Both the position numbers and the translations under genes were made by a program. From contig CATNEN010000039.1 of assembly GCA_950097015.1 (NCBI GenBank), forward strand, positions 14,540,501 to 14,604,500: a stretch of 64,000 nt of DNA, written 5' to 3'. The stretch is from Macrostomum hystrix (Eukaryota > Platyhelminthes > Macrostomidae). Within the stretch, counting starts at the first letter, position 1. Each line of letters begins with the position of its first letter. Of the stretch, positions 45,519 through 55,940 are shown one piece after another. The notes under the pieces were generated by a model that made no database searches, had not been told where the DNA came from, and worked only from the letters and a program-made list of their open reading frames with translations.

Positions 45519-47317
45519 ATGAATCTCACCTGTCTATTGCTCTGGTTGAAGTTTTTGTACCTGCATGGAGTTGTTCTACTGTGGATTCCAACAGCAGCCG
45601 GCTCTGGTAGGTCCCGTACTCAGATATGTACTCACTCGATGTGCGCTCAATAAAAGCGACTAAAAAACACTAGTTTCAATAAAATTTAATCTGGTTTTCC
45701 AAACCGTTTATTAACCCCAATTTTAGAGTTCTCAAGCGAGATGACAGCTCCAGTAGCGGCCGCTGTGCTGACGTCATCAACTGGGCAGAGTGAGATTGAG
45801 TGCGCTGCCGAGTGCGCCGCCAACTCGCCAGGGTGCGACTGTCTCGCCAGCGCGTACGTCCCAGCAGCGGGGCTCTGCCTGCTCTCCACGCAGTGGAATG
45901 CCGACTTCTCCGCCGCCACGCCCGACAGCAAAGTCTACCGCAGACGATTCGAGAATGTCTGTGAGTCCTGAGGAAGGTCCACGTAAAGGAGGCATTTCAA
46001 ACACCAACATTTTTTGTTTCTGTATCTCCCAAAATATTCAACCAATCGCCATGAAATCGATCGGGTGCTTCTGTTGAAGGTCCCGACGGTCGCCATAGAA
46101 TGAGAATCGGTTGAGATCGGTTGAGACGGCGATGAAGGGGACCCTGGTGACTGAGATGCTGAGAGAAATGTCCCTACACCTGATTGACATTGCCTATGGA
46201 ACGAACCAGAGACAATGGTTTCTGGTTAAAAAAATAGTTAACAATAATAGCTGACATTATAAAAATGTGTGACCAGGAACATCATGCCTATATTGTTGGT
46301 TTCATCGGATAGAGCAGAAAAATTTTTATTTAGTCACTGTTCTCATGGATGATTGGTTGAATATTTAGGGAGATACGGAAGAACAAAAAAATAAGGTAAT
46401 TAAAATACCTCCATGAATTGAAAAACGTTTCATTTAAAAAAGTTAAGGAGGCTATTTTTTTCGTCGAAAAATACAGAACTGAGTTCGCTCGGTTCTCACT
46501 TTTTTACCACATAAATTGTGATCGTCTTTTTTATTGAAAGATGATCCAAAGCTGTTTTGTGTGTTTAAAGAATTTAACATCCTTTCCCAAAGAAAGCTTC
46601 GCAGATACTGATGATGCAATAAAAAATGAAACTAATATAAAAAATATTTTGCACTACAAACCTTAATTGCATTAAGACGGAGGACGCGCACCAGCCGCTT
46701 CGGTCAACGGACAGCCGTATCAAGTCATTCAGCAGCGTAGCAGCAGCAGCCTGAGCTTTGCTAGATGCTGGACAGAGTATGAGAAAGGTTTTGGATACGG
46801 ACTCAACTTCTGGGCTGGTGAGTTCAGGGACGTCCGGGATCTAGGATTTGTTAACCGGTCACACATTAACCCGTCGAGACTGGCTTTCAATTCAGGACTT
46901 CGCACGATCAACGAGCTGACTGGCAGCACGCCGAGGACCCTGAGGATCGAGGCCGTCACCTGGTCGGAAGTTTTCTTCGTGGGCGAGGACTCCGGCTTCT
47001 CAGTTGGCAATGCCAGCAAGAACTACATCATGACCTTCAAATCTTACTTAAACAGCAGCTCGAATATGACTGCCGACTCGCTGAAATTGCACAAGAACAA
47101 GCCTTTCTCCACCATCGACCAGGACCACGATTCCTGGAAACTGTCCTGCTCGCAGTCCTGGGGTGGCAGCGGCGGCTGGTGGTTCAACTCGTGCACCGAC
47201 TGCAACCCGAATGGAATCTATTTCAACTCGAGAGTGAAGAGTGGAAAGGGACTCATCTGGAAAGGTGTTGACGATGAATATTCTCTGAGAAGTATCCGGC
47301 TGATGCTGCTGCTTTAG
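45519..47317 (+). CDS. Secreted PAN/apple plus fibrinogen-domain protein
   Basis: Exons 45519-45606, 45727-45960, 46695-46817 and 46896-47317 total 867 nt, 288 codons plus stop; every junction is phase 1. Exon 1 is a signal peptide (MNLTCLLLWLKFLYLHG, then IPTAAGS). Exon 2 is a PAN/apple-like domain with IECAAECAANSPGCDCLAS and LCLLSTQWN. Exons 3 and 4 encode a fibrinogen C-terminal domain: YQVIQQR, EYEKGFGYGLNFWAGL, the calcium-site region STIDQDHDSWKLSC, GGWWFNSC and NGIYFNSRV. The A part of the domain, normally before VIQ, seems shortened, so a small exon could be missing between 45961 and 46694. Such proteins are secreted carbohydrate or pattern-binding factors, often in innate immunity; that role is inferred. 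The 78-nt last intron is stop-free and a multiple of three. A foldback element sits in the second intron. Confidence 0.87.
46010..46392. mobile_element. Foldback element with about 40-bp inverted ends
   Basis: Left end TTTCTGTATCTCCCAAAATA with TTCAACCAATCGCCATG; right end reads ATGATTGGTTGAATATTTAG then GGAGATACGGAAGAACAAAA, its imperfect reverse complement. No coding capacity. Part of the right half also occurs at 14527-14607 and 33755-33800. It lies in an intron of the PAN-fibrinogen gene. Confidence 0.7.
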
Positions 47318-47384
47318 TTGCTGCGGTTAAAATAACAACTTTTATTGAATTTTTGTGCATCATTTTGCAACAGTCGACGCCAAA

Positions 47385-47475
47385 CAGACACCCTGCGCAG
47401 GCACACCCTCACACAGGGGTGTACATCTGCCCTGACTTTCACTGATCGTCAGGCAGGGTACACTCTCTATGTGCT
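47385..47475 (-). mobile_element. SINE family B fragment, minus strand
   Basis: GTGTACATCTGCCCTGACTT and GTCAGGCAGGGTACACTCTC match the reversed body of family B. Confidence 0.65.
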
Positions 47476-47494
47476 TATAGCTCCTTTATTGGGT

Positions 47495-47830
47495 AACTTA
47501 ACAGCAGAACTACTTTCGTCTTCGTCTTCGGTGGTCACCTAACTTTATCTAGACGGACTGCTAGACCATCAGGGACTACAACAGGTGGAACTAGGCCACT
47601 ATGGACACCTGACGCAAAGTTCTCCAATTTCGCTGATCAAGCCAAAATATTAGGCGCAGCTCAACCACGTACAGGACACCATCGCCTAGTCTGTCAACCT
47701 TCCAACGCTGTTAGCATTCGGGCGCTGCCATAAAGAATATCAGGAGGATATTACCCCCCTTGGTATAAAAACGGGCGGCAAAATTCCTACTTTTAAGACA
47801 CCGTAGCGGTCAGATAGGGTTATAGTGTTT
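47495..47830 (+). mobile_element. Dispersed TATA-bearing repeat, copy 2
   Basis: Shares GGTCACCTAACTTTATCTAG, TTAGGCGCAGCTCAACCA, ACACCATCGCCTAGTCTGTC and TGGTATAAAAACGGGCGGCA with 4240-4735, in the same order. Its last part, TTTTAAGACACCGTAGCGGT, is also echoed near 61233. It starts about 180 bases after the PAN-fibrinogen stop. Confidence 0.6.
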
Positions 47831-48190
47831 GTGCAAATTTTGTCTTTGCCGAATTAGACAAGAATGAAAAGCATGCAGAGTAGTCGTGCAAATATGCATT
47901 AAAATATTTCGGCTAATAAATTGACTGAAACTGTGTTATACCAATCGATTAGTTATTTTTCGATTAACTTTGTCATATTTAGCAGGAAGCTATAGTGCAA
48001 ACTCTAATTCCACTGTTAGAATCTGTCACCATGCTGTTGCTGTGGGAACTTGGTCACCTGCGCAGAGCTCTTTAAGACCAATGTATGCCACAACTTGCTA
48101 TAAGCAGATTATTTAAACAACAATTAGCTGAAATTTCGAGTCAATTTGGTATCTTGGCAAGAATAGAACCGAGTTTGAGTATCGCTGAAA

Positions 48191-49498
48191 ATGAGGCGAC
48201 AGATCCTGTGTCTTGCAGCTCTAGCTGCCACACTGTGCTGCATCTCCGCCTATTCAATCGAACGAATGGATGAGCAGAGTTACGAGGAAGGTAAGATCAC
48301 CGCTTTTAATTTTTTAAGCGGGCAAAAGTTTTGATTTTTTTAGCAAGAAATAAACAAAACTTGCAAAACTTAGCCATACTAACAGCTATTGCGCGGCGCA
48401 TCTTAAGACTGTGTACAAATGTTCAGTCCATGGACTAGAAATTAAGCTGATGCTGGTACCCATTTAACAGCTAGGTAAACTGAAGGAATGCAGAGTTCCA
48501 GTGGAGTCGGGAATCGAACCACCGACCTTTTAGTCGTGACTCCGATGCTTTTGCCACTAGGCCACAATCTAGTAATCCAGAGAAGGCAAAATATTAACCC
48601 GAACGCACTCCTGTCGAAGCAGCCGTCGCGACCTCGAGCATCATCATGCCGCTCCCGGCCAGCACACTGAGCACCGTCCAGGACCTGCTGCTGACTTACG
48701 TCAATCAGCGCCAGGTGGCTGCACCGGCCGGTGTGTTCTGCAACACCTGCCTCTTCAGGGCCTGGCTGCGTCGAGTTGGCGGCGGCCACGGCCGGCGCTT
48801 CGCCATTGGCAACCTGCAGACCGCCATGCAGGACTACCCGGTGCAGGTGCGAGACAAACTCAAGGTCCTACTGTTCACTCCTAGCGGTAGCACCAACTTT
48901 GAGAGCTTCAGGTGAAAAAATTATTTTATTTAATTTATCAAGCTCGATTCATTTAGAGAGTAACCTGTGAATATAAGGCTCGGGAGCTAGTTATGCAACT
49001 AACGACCAAAGCGACCTGGTGAGCAAACTAATGAGACACAAGTCAGCGTAGGTGTAAGGTGTACACATGTGAGTGTGTGTGCTCAGGAGTCAGCGGAATG
49101 GGAAGGATTGCCTCCTCGCTGGCTGCGGGTCTAGTGTCGCCAAATGGTTCATCAGTGCTGTCACATTTATTATTTTACACCAGAGACCTAATTATTGCAG
49201 TCTGGACATTCAGCAAACCTATGCCGTGAAGCGCTCCTATGTGGGAGTGGCCCGGCGGGTCAATGACATCGTGGACGTTGCCATCGTCTCTGCCGACCTG
49301 TCAGCCGCGCTGGTGCAAAAGTACATCACCCTGACCAGGAGGGTCTGCAAAAAAATCTGGTGGGTGACAAAGTGCACTACAAAGACCTACGTTGAACCCA
49401 GGGGCTACTATGCCAGCGAGATCAGCGCCATGACGACCATGCTGCAGTCGGAGACCTTCAAGCTGTTCAAGGAGTTCGCCGTCAAGCTCCCGGTCTGA
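48191..49498 (+). CDS. Secreted protein of unknown family, three exons
   Basis: Exons 48191-48290, 48620-48911 and 49201-49498 total 690 nt, 229 codons plus stop, with junction phases 1 and 2. Exon 1 encodes a clear signal peptide (MRRQILCLAALAATLCC, cleavage likely after SAYS). Exon 2 includes STLSTVQDLLLTYVNQRQVA, a CNTC pair and VQVRDKLKVLLFTPSG. Exon 3 includes YAVKRSYVGVARRVNDIVDV, CKKIWWVTKC and ETFKLFKEFAVKLPV. It looks mostly helical and basic with four cysteines after the signal. I recognise no family. The exon 2 acceptor is GAAGCAG, a tandem NAGNAG site in which either choice keeps the frame and adds or drops one Ala. Both introns carry SINEs. Strong splice signals and closed phase arithmetic support it as real. 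Confidence 0.8.
48388..48575 (-). mobile_element. SINE family C, minus strand, in intron 1
   Basis: Minus strand shows TGTGGCCTAGTGGCAAAAGC (A box) and GGTGGTTCGATTCCCGAC (B box), then TAGCTGTTAAATGGGTACC and TAGTCCATGGACTGAACAT. Confidence 0.75.
48985..49155 (+). mobile_element. SINE family B, truncated, in intron 2
   Basis: GTGTGTGCTCAGGAGTCAGC and CTCGCTGGCTGCGGGTCTAG match family B; the tRNA-like head is missing. Confidence 0.65.
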
Positions 49499-50227
49499 AG
49501 TGTCATTGAGCAGCTGCATGCAGGGCTACGGATTCCAGCAGCTCTGAACATTGAAGAGCAAGTGGTGATGAAAACTAAAGCAAATATATGAAGCAGTTTT
49601 TGTGCTCGTTTGATGCTCTTGAGAATGTTCTTTTTTCTTTAATAGACTTTTTTCTAAGAATGATCGAAATCAAACCTCGCAAGTACAGTAAGAGACAGTA
49701 AGAGACAGCAAGTACAAAGTTTATTCAGTGACAGTTGCCATGTAAACCCATTTCACTAAGTCTCGCTAGCTCGCTAGCCAAAACATGAGGGTATTTGAAA
49801 TACCCCGCGGTTTACTGTTAAAAACTTGTCTCACAAGATCCTAAAAGGTCTGTTTACTTGCACTTATGACTCATGTTCTATTTTTAGCTGCAATTTCGCC
49901 TGTCCAAGTGTTCTTCCTCATACGGATGTGTGACGCGAATGCTATTTTTGGTAACAGACCCCTTCGTCGTGGGTCTGTCCATTTTGTATCTGACGTCAGT
50001 TTCCATAATTAGAAACTCACGTGACTCAGTTCTACCCCTTTTTATGCTAAAGAAACAGCGCTGCTGTGACGGTCAAGAAAGGCTCCGTTTTCTATCCCTC
50101 TGTGTATTCCCTACTAGTCTGCTATCTGAACCCTACTTCAATGATTTCAGATGGTGAGGCACACAAATTCCAGAAACTCTAATAGCTACAAACTCTACAA
50201 ACTAACAGTCTTGCCCAACGACGTTGT
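49499..50227. other. Intergenic sequence, no gene seen
   Basis: 3' flank of the secreted-protein gene with a few TAAGAGACAG repeats near 49687. No exon recognised. Confidence 0.5.
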
Positions 50228-50306
50228 TTCCTTTATGCTGAGATTCGAACTCTCGACCAGTTTCGTTCGGAAGTCCTAAGCTGTTACCAATCGACTACAA
50301 GCTTCC
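50228..50306 (-). mobile_element. tRNA-like sequence, probably a SINE head
   Basis: Minus strand GCTTGTAGTCGATTGGTAAC (A box) and GGTCGAGAGTTCGAATCTCA (B box), as at 44128-44200. No acceptor-stem pairing. Confidence 0.55.
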
Positions 50307-50393
50307 AATGTATTAAAAAATGTTGTCTCAATGCAGAATAATCGCGGCCTTGTTAGGAGACTTTTTTAGGACAGCACTTACATAACTATAATT

Positions 50394-50667
50394 ATGCTTC
50401 CAAAGAGACAGCCTCGACCCTCAGGGTTCTGGGCGTGCTGCCAGCTCGTTGATGCTGCGAAGGCCTTGAAGCAAAGCATTTTTGATGCGACGAGTATGTC
50501 TATGACCAGCAACGAGTATAACAAATCCAGAATAGTTGCCGAGTTGTCTCACCAATCCAGAGGTCAGTGTCATTGCCGAAGCCGTTCTCGTAAGCAGTCC
50601 AGCTCTGTGCGAAGCTCAAGCTGCCCTTGAATCGCGATTGGATGACGACAAAGACCCTGCTGTCCAA
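50394..50667 (-). pseudogene. Fibrinogen-domain pseudogene fragment
   Basis: Minus-strand exon 50667-50553 encodes VFVVIQSRFKGSLSFAQSW and YENGFGNDTDLWIG, the same part of a fibrinogen domain as exon 3 of the gene at 45519-47317. It ends in a phase 1 donor (GGATTG before GTGAG). An 88-nt intron follows and the next exon, from 50464, starts LRSINEL like exon 4 of that gene. There a 4-base deletion after GAGCTG shifts the frame and a TGA follows soon after, so the domain is cut. No signal or PAN exon is seen upstream. Confidence 0.75.
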
Positions 50668-51099
50668 CTGTACGTAGATTGATTTTACTGAAATAATAGA
50701 GTTTAAATTGATCCCAGTCTTGTGTACCTTCAAGATTTGCACTTTCTGCGGACTTAGTCAATTTACGAGTAATAATAGTTGGATAGGGATAGTTCTCAAA
50801 CTTTAGAAATTTTCAACTATCTTTGGAAAGTTTTTTACCCTGCTAAAAGTTTATGGGAATTCGTCAACTCCAGGTAGACTGCGCCAATGTTCTTTTAACA
50901 TCTAATTAATTAATATTCTTGAGATTGCGCAAAGCCTGCTAGTTAGCGCAACCTCGTTTTCAGGTTGTCCTTCAATTTCCTTTTATCCTTGTTGTTGCGG
51001 TTAATATTACAAATCAATATAATCGGGGGTTTCGCTGCTGCTTTCGCCAAGTTTTTGCCTCTCTCGTGATTCTTCGTTCGTGCTTTCGGGGCACTTATA

Positions 51100-51365
51100 A
51101 TTCTTAGTCAATAGAATGAACGACTTAACGGCTTAAACAACTCAAGCGAAATGAGGAGCGACTCATCGTTCGCATCCAAAACAATGGTCTAAGGAAAGCT
51201 GAAGCCATAGACCTCGAACTCGCAGATCTGAAGCGAGTCAACCAGCCGACTAAAAACCCGCAGCCTGCTTCCGTGGCCAGCGAAGGTTGATCAAAAGAAT
51301 TTGCCGGTGTTGTATTTGTTGTACTGAAGTCCATTCAGCTGCAGGATGAAGTTTCCCAGTCTCTC
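51100..51365 (+). other. Charged open stretch, possible retroelement debris
   Basis: A plus-strand frame ending at 51289 reads LKQLKRNEERLIVRIQNNG and KAEAIDLELADLKRVNQ. It looks coding but has no start and lies against LINE-derived sequence. Family unknown. Confidence 0.3.
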
Positions 51366-52050
51366 CGGGTGGCTGTGTTGGAGGCTGTGACAAGAACGGT
51401 ATTTTCAGTTCAAGTCTCACAGCAGAGGACAAAAGCCTTTTTTAATGGTGCAAGAAAATACACAGGTAACAGGAAAGCTAGCAAACTACTCGTAAATAGA
51501 AAACTTTCTTTCGCATACCATTTTCCTACCGAATATGCATTACCAAGATGACACAATTCGATCCATCCAAAGTTCATTTTTAACCTTTCAATTGCTACTA
51601 TTGTCATATTTGCAAAAAAATCTGCAAATTTTTAAGCGTGCGCAAAAAAAATTGTTAGAGGGGATTCCCCTTTAGGTAGTTCGACTGTTAAGGTGGGCTA
51701 AATATTTTTTGTTTCCTAAAAAAGTGTAACTGTCTTTTTTCTTCCGTTAAAAAACTTCAGAAAGTTCGCTCGAAGAAAAAGTACGATTTTTTGTTTTGCT
51801 GCAGGATAAAAACACAAAATTATTCGAAAAAAATTATAGTACATTGATTCGAGAATATCTGTGCAGAAATCATCACTTTGTTAACAATAATTAGTGGAAA
51901 CTGTAAATTTTACAGTAAAAGAAGAAAGTGCTCCGAAATTTGACACAAAAAACTTCACTTTCACGACGATTTCCCTGTTGAACCTCGAGCCGAACTCAAG
52001 GAAATGAATATCCGTAAGCCTCCATCTCGCACAATACAAATGAAATCGTT
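51366..52050 (-). pseudogene. Inverted copy of the fucolectin gene 3' end
   Basis: About 685 bases are the near-identical reverse complement of 56697-57392, including the last about 57 bases of the fucolectin coding region (FVLCEMEAYGYSFP and stop) and all of its 3' flank with LINE tail. At the coding edge the copy reads CCTAATGGTGAATGA joined directly to CAACGATTTCATT: the first part is the end of fucolectin exon 1 with its donor, the second is the exon 2 tail. So intron 1 and most of exon 2 were removed as DNA, with TGA as junction microhomology. Confidence 0.85.
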
Positions 52051-52059
52051 GTCATTCAC

Positions 52060-52520
52060 CATTAGGTTTTTCGCTGTAACTCCCCAACGAACAGAGGCGA
52101 ATTAGTTGATATTGCAAGGTCAACTGGTGGAACCAGTTCAAGAGTGGAAATACCTGGGATTTCACATGAACTCGAAGGGGAAAGTCGATACCCACGCCAT
52201 TGAAGTTAGCAAAAAGTGTGGCTACCCAACAATGTTTCTTAGGAAGTTGAAAGGGTTCCGAACCGTCAAATTTAAGCAGCTAATGCTGCTTACAATGGCC
52301 TAGTGCGCCTTTGTTTCCTGGAACTTGGGACCCTGTGTTTGAGGCTTAATAGAGAGAATTAATTTTAAGAACTGCAAGGCAACTCAATCGAAATACTGAC
52401 AGCAATAGAGCCCGATCAGAGCTTGGTAGACTGCCCCTTTTGTACGATGTGCAGAAAAGAAGCTTCCAGTTCTGGTCATCGCTATGTGACGTTGTCACTT
52501 GTTGAAAGCGCCACTAGCAA
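52060..52520 (+). mobile_element. LINE reverse-transcriptase fragment
   Basis: The frame from 52106 reads VEPVQEWKYLGFHMNSKGK, the WKYLG region that follows the reverse-transcriptase core in many non-LTR elements. A broken continuation encodes ARSELGRLPLLYDVQKRSF, also typical. Stops and frame changes show decay. Its left edge (GTAACTCCCCAACGAACAGA) is repeated in reverse near 55286-55332. Confidence 0.75.
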
Positions 52521-52589
52521 TTTAATTTACGTGTTAATTTACATAGCTAATTTACGTGTGTACTAACTAGGGCCGTTTTACTGATGTCA

Positions 52590-53100
52590 TCTGGTTTTCA
52601 TCCATTTCTCAGTTTCGTATGGTTAAGCTGTAATTCTTAGAGTGTTACTGTTAGTAGGCGTTAGTGCACATCGCGCTGCCACAGCTTGGTTTTGCTAATG
52701 TCTAAATGTCGTCTGCCCAGATCAGTGTACTTACACGCTCATTGGCTGGGGCCAGTTTCTAGAGTTATCGATCGCCCTGTTCTGCAGTTTACTAAGCTTA
52801 TTTAACTAAGGGCTTTAGGCCCGCTCGCGCTCCACCTGTCCGGTCCTGTCCTGTCTTGTCCTGTCCTGTCCTGCCTTGTCCACTTGTCCACTCGTACACC
52901 TGTCCACTTCTCTGCCGGTTTGTCCCCATTGTCTTCTCGCGTCTGTCCTAGCTTCGCGCACTATTTCCTATCTTCGCCTCGCCGTGCCGTCATTGCTATT
53001 ACTATTGTTGAGCTCCTGCACCTTACTTTCTTTACTCTGCTTGTCGTGCGTCCCAGTGCACCACGATAATAAAGTGCTACCGCTACACCACTAAACTGGC
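52590..53100 (+). other. Possible solo LTR-like segment with TGTCC microsatellite
   Basis: A stretch with a TATTTAAC box (about 52799), a CCTGTCCTGTC run (52850-52885), and AATAAAGTGCTACCGCTACA near the end. The order promoter, leader, poly(A) signal suggests an LTR, but no second copy or target-site duplication was found here. Confidence 0.3.
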
Positions 53101-53103
53101 CTG

Positions 53104-53376
53104 CGAAACGATGCGTTCTGTTCGCCTGAAAATCCCCTATGAAGACATAATTTGCCTTAAGTGCAAATACGGGGTAGAAAATGAAGCACGTTTTCTTTTC
53201 CTATGCATCTGGGATCCTTGAAAGGTAGTCAGGGAAATTTTCGTTGGAGACATTTCATCGATAGTGAAGAACTTTCTTAGTCTCACAGCTGAAGACAAAA
53301 GCCTTATTTTAATGGTGCTATCAGAAAAGCTAGCAAAGTACAAAGCAAAGATTGCGAGACTGCAACTGCAGAAATA
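53104..53376 (+). mobile_element. LINE C-terminal fragment
   Basis: Encodes IICLKCKYGVENEARFLFLC, a Cys-rich motif found at the C-terminus of several LINE polymerases, then after an in-frame stop KNFLSLTAEDKSLILMVLSE. A related copy lies on the minus strand at 57393-57610 with PKCKVQVGNEVHFLFRCNWD. Confidence 0.7.
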
Positions 53377-54364
53377 GTAAGTAAATATGTTTTAATATCC
53401 CAAACAATATCACAATGCGGCCATAATATTTGCGCCCAACTCTTTGTCAGCATAATTTTGTTGGTTCCTGTTATGATCTTTGCATTTATGTACAAACCAA
53501 TTAATATGATTCATTTCTATTAACTCTAACCATCTGGTTTAATTCTTTTACAATGTCACTTTTGTCATATTCTTCTGTTATTCCTCTATTTATTCTTATC
53601 CTTGTTCTGGTCGACCGTGAGGTTTCGAGCCTGTGTTTCTTGAGTCTTTGTAGTCTTGTTTTCTTTGTCTTCTTGGCAGCTGCTTGAGTTTGTCTGTTGG
53701 CCAATAAATGACGAGAGCGAATCAGATTACTTGATAGTAATAATCAAGAATCAATTCTATAAAGAAGTAGGAGAATATACTTATATGCAACTTATTGTTG
53801 AAACAGTTGTGTGATAGAATTTTAGAGATTTACAAAAACATAGTGAAACAGTTGACAATTCGATTTAAAACTCACACCAAAAGCGGGAGAGTTAATACCA
53901 TCACCGAGCAGTAGTAATAGTTGTCATTATGTATATCTATATATCCGCTACGAACGTATTAGTTAGTGGTAATTGTAGGCAAAATTGTAATTAAGAGGCG
54001 ATAGTGAATATAAGAAGTTTTGGATTTTCATTCACCCATAGATGATGTTGTTTAGGTGTGTTTGGTGTTGACGCCTTATTTTTTCCACCATCTTGCTTAT
54101 CGGCCAAAAAAGTTTTTGCAGTGGTGTGTAGGTAGTTGCTTCGGTCCGTTCCATCAACATGAGGAAGGTGTCGAACGCCGTTGGTTCTCCTGGACTTTCA
54201 GCAATATTGTGGGCGAGCAGTAAGAGCCTTTGACGATGTGCTTTTAAACGCCTTTGTATTGGCCATGATTTTATGTTACTCGTTAAGTCGTTTATGCTGG
54301 CCTCCTCGCAGTTAGTTGACGAATTGACGAAGGTGAAATTAATGGATGTACATGTAGAACACAC
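53377..54364. other. Region without a confident gene
   Basis: Minus-strand frames at 53501-53704 (Lys/Arg-rich) and 54032-54310 (SWPIQRRLKAHRQRLLLLAH, ENAE-free helical stretch ending HLNNIIYG) could be retroelement remains. Neither is recognised. Confidence 0.35.
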
Positions 54365-54674
54365 CTGCAACGCTTCGAATGTACACAGTGCACTGAGTTT
54401 CTGTGCTGGTCCAGTTGCTCCAGAAGTACGCATGAACGCTGAACAGGTGGCACTGGTTGAGCAGCCGGAAGAAGCCGAAGCAGGTGACACTTGAGTCGCA
54501 CAGGTAGGCGCATTGCAAATCAGACCTGTGTCCCAGCAGCTCCTGGCTCACTGATGCCGGAGCACTCAAGCTGAAGCTTCTGTCGATGATGAATTGAACA
54601 TCACAAGCGATCATGTTTTCTGAGCTCGCAGTCACCTGGACGACAGCCAGGCTGAACACGATCAGGAGGTGCAT
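54365..54674 (-). pseudogene. Lone PAN/apple exon, paralogue of the fucolectin gene
   Basis: The minus strand from ATG at 54674 encodes a signal peptide (MHLLIVFSLAVVQVTAS) and then LQCAYLCDSSVTCFGFFRL, NQCHLF and SNWTSTETQCTVYIR. This aligns along its length with exon 1 of the gene at 55941 (CAYLCGFNSTCYGFFWL, SHCHLI, SNWTSRTAMCTIFIR). It ends at a phase 1 donor (TTGCAG before GTGTG), like its paralogue. No following lectin exon is visible downstream on the minus strand, where LINE and LTR-like debris lies. It may be a broken gene, or one with a distant exon. Confidence 0.7.
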
Positions 54675-55199
54675 GTCAGAAAGATGATAGTTTAGCTCAG
54701 AAGAAATCGCGCACTTTACGAAGCAATAAAAAGCACATATATACTCGAATAATGTAACATACAGCTTTGTTTAAGCTAATGTAAACACAAAAAAATCGCA
54801 AAGCAATTATGCTGTACTCAAATGGAGCGCAAGTCGTTTTAGTCCGCGAAATATCACTAACTATCATGCTAAGTTTAAATTCGTTCCAATATCATTTAAT
54901 ATTACTATGTTTGTTTCATTGCGCAAAATATTATTTAATATTCAGTATTTGTTATAAAAATGAATCTGAAAACCACAAAAAATAGACGAGTATTCCGAAG
55001 GGAGTAATGCTACTGTAGTATTAACCGCTAACTTAGAAGTTGGCTGAATCAACCCCACTACGGCGTGAGAGTTTAAAATATCCCCGCTGGGGGGGCTAGA
55101 ACAGATCCAGGGAGAGGGGATTCGTCGGCTACTTAATTCACCGCCGCCCCAAACCCGGCCCTAAGATTAATGATCTTGTTTTTGTGGCCAGCTGCTAGG

Positions 55200-55335
55200 T
55201 GGGTCGCGATTATTAATTGCCTAAAATTCGAAAAATTCTGCTGGCTCACATTCCCACTCGATTCCCGTAGCACACTCCACACCAATATCAACTTATTCGC
55301 CTCTGTTCGTTGGGGAGTTACAGCGAAAAAGCTTT
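55200..55335 (-). mobile_element. LINE-derived fragment, minus strand
   Basis: Reverse complement of the edge of the LINE fragment at 52062-52110 (GTAACTCCCCAACGAACAGA, GGCGAATAAGTTGATATT). Confidence 0.5.
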
Positions 55336-55694
55336 GTTTCTTGAATATTTATTTCAAGTTAATTTTTTAAGCAAAACTCTGCTACTTTGTCCAGACCCTT
55401 TTGTAGTTCTGTTAGATCTTCGCCTATCATATTTTTTTGTTTTCAATACTCAGGGGGGTTCTGTTGTCTCGGCTACTCCAAATGAAACCAGATATTTTCC
55501 ATAAAGCAGTTTTTAGCCGCCAAATTCCTGAGCTGGAAATATTTGCCTCATGCATTATGATTTACAAATTACTAGAAGCAGACAGACTTAAAGAGATGAT
55601 GAAGCATGCAGCGACAGATATACAGACCAAATGAATGACGAGAGTAAAAATGCTTCATCGTTTTTTATTTTCTAAAAGCAAATTAGTTTAAAAA

Positions 55695-55905
55695 AATTAC
55701 TGGTCGGGTTCCAGTAAAAAACTGCACATAAAGTCGTAAAAATTATATGAAAAATAACAATTTGTTTTGTCATGGTCTCCGACACAGCCCATTAGGTCTA
55801 CATAAAATGAATTTTTTGAAAGGCCTGTCATTGTCAGCTGCCTACTGCCTATCGCAATATATCTGCTCAGCTTCATTATATCCGCCTCAAACTTTTTCCC
55901 TCCTA
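55695..55905 (-). mobile_element. LINE tail fragment upstream of the fucolectin gene
   Basis: Minus strand shares CTTTCAAAAAATTCATTTTA and GGGCTGTGTCGGAGACC with the LINE tail at 57365-57440. It ends about 35 bases before the fucolectin start codon and may supply part of its upstream region. Confidence 0.55.
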
Positions 55906-55940
55906 AGCGGGAAAACATTTTTGCTCAGAGATATGCTACA

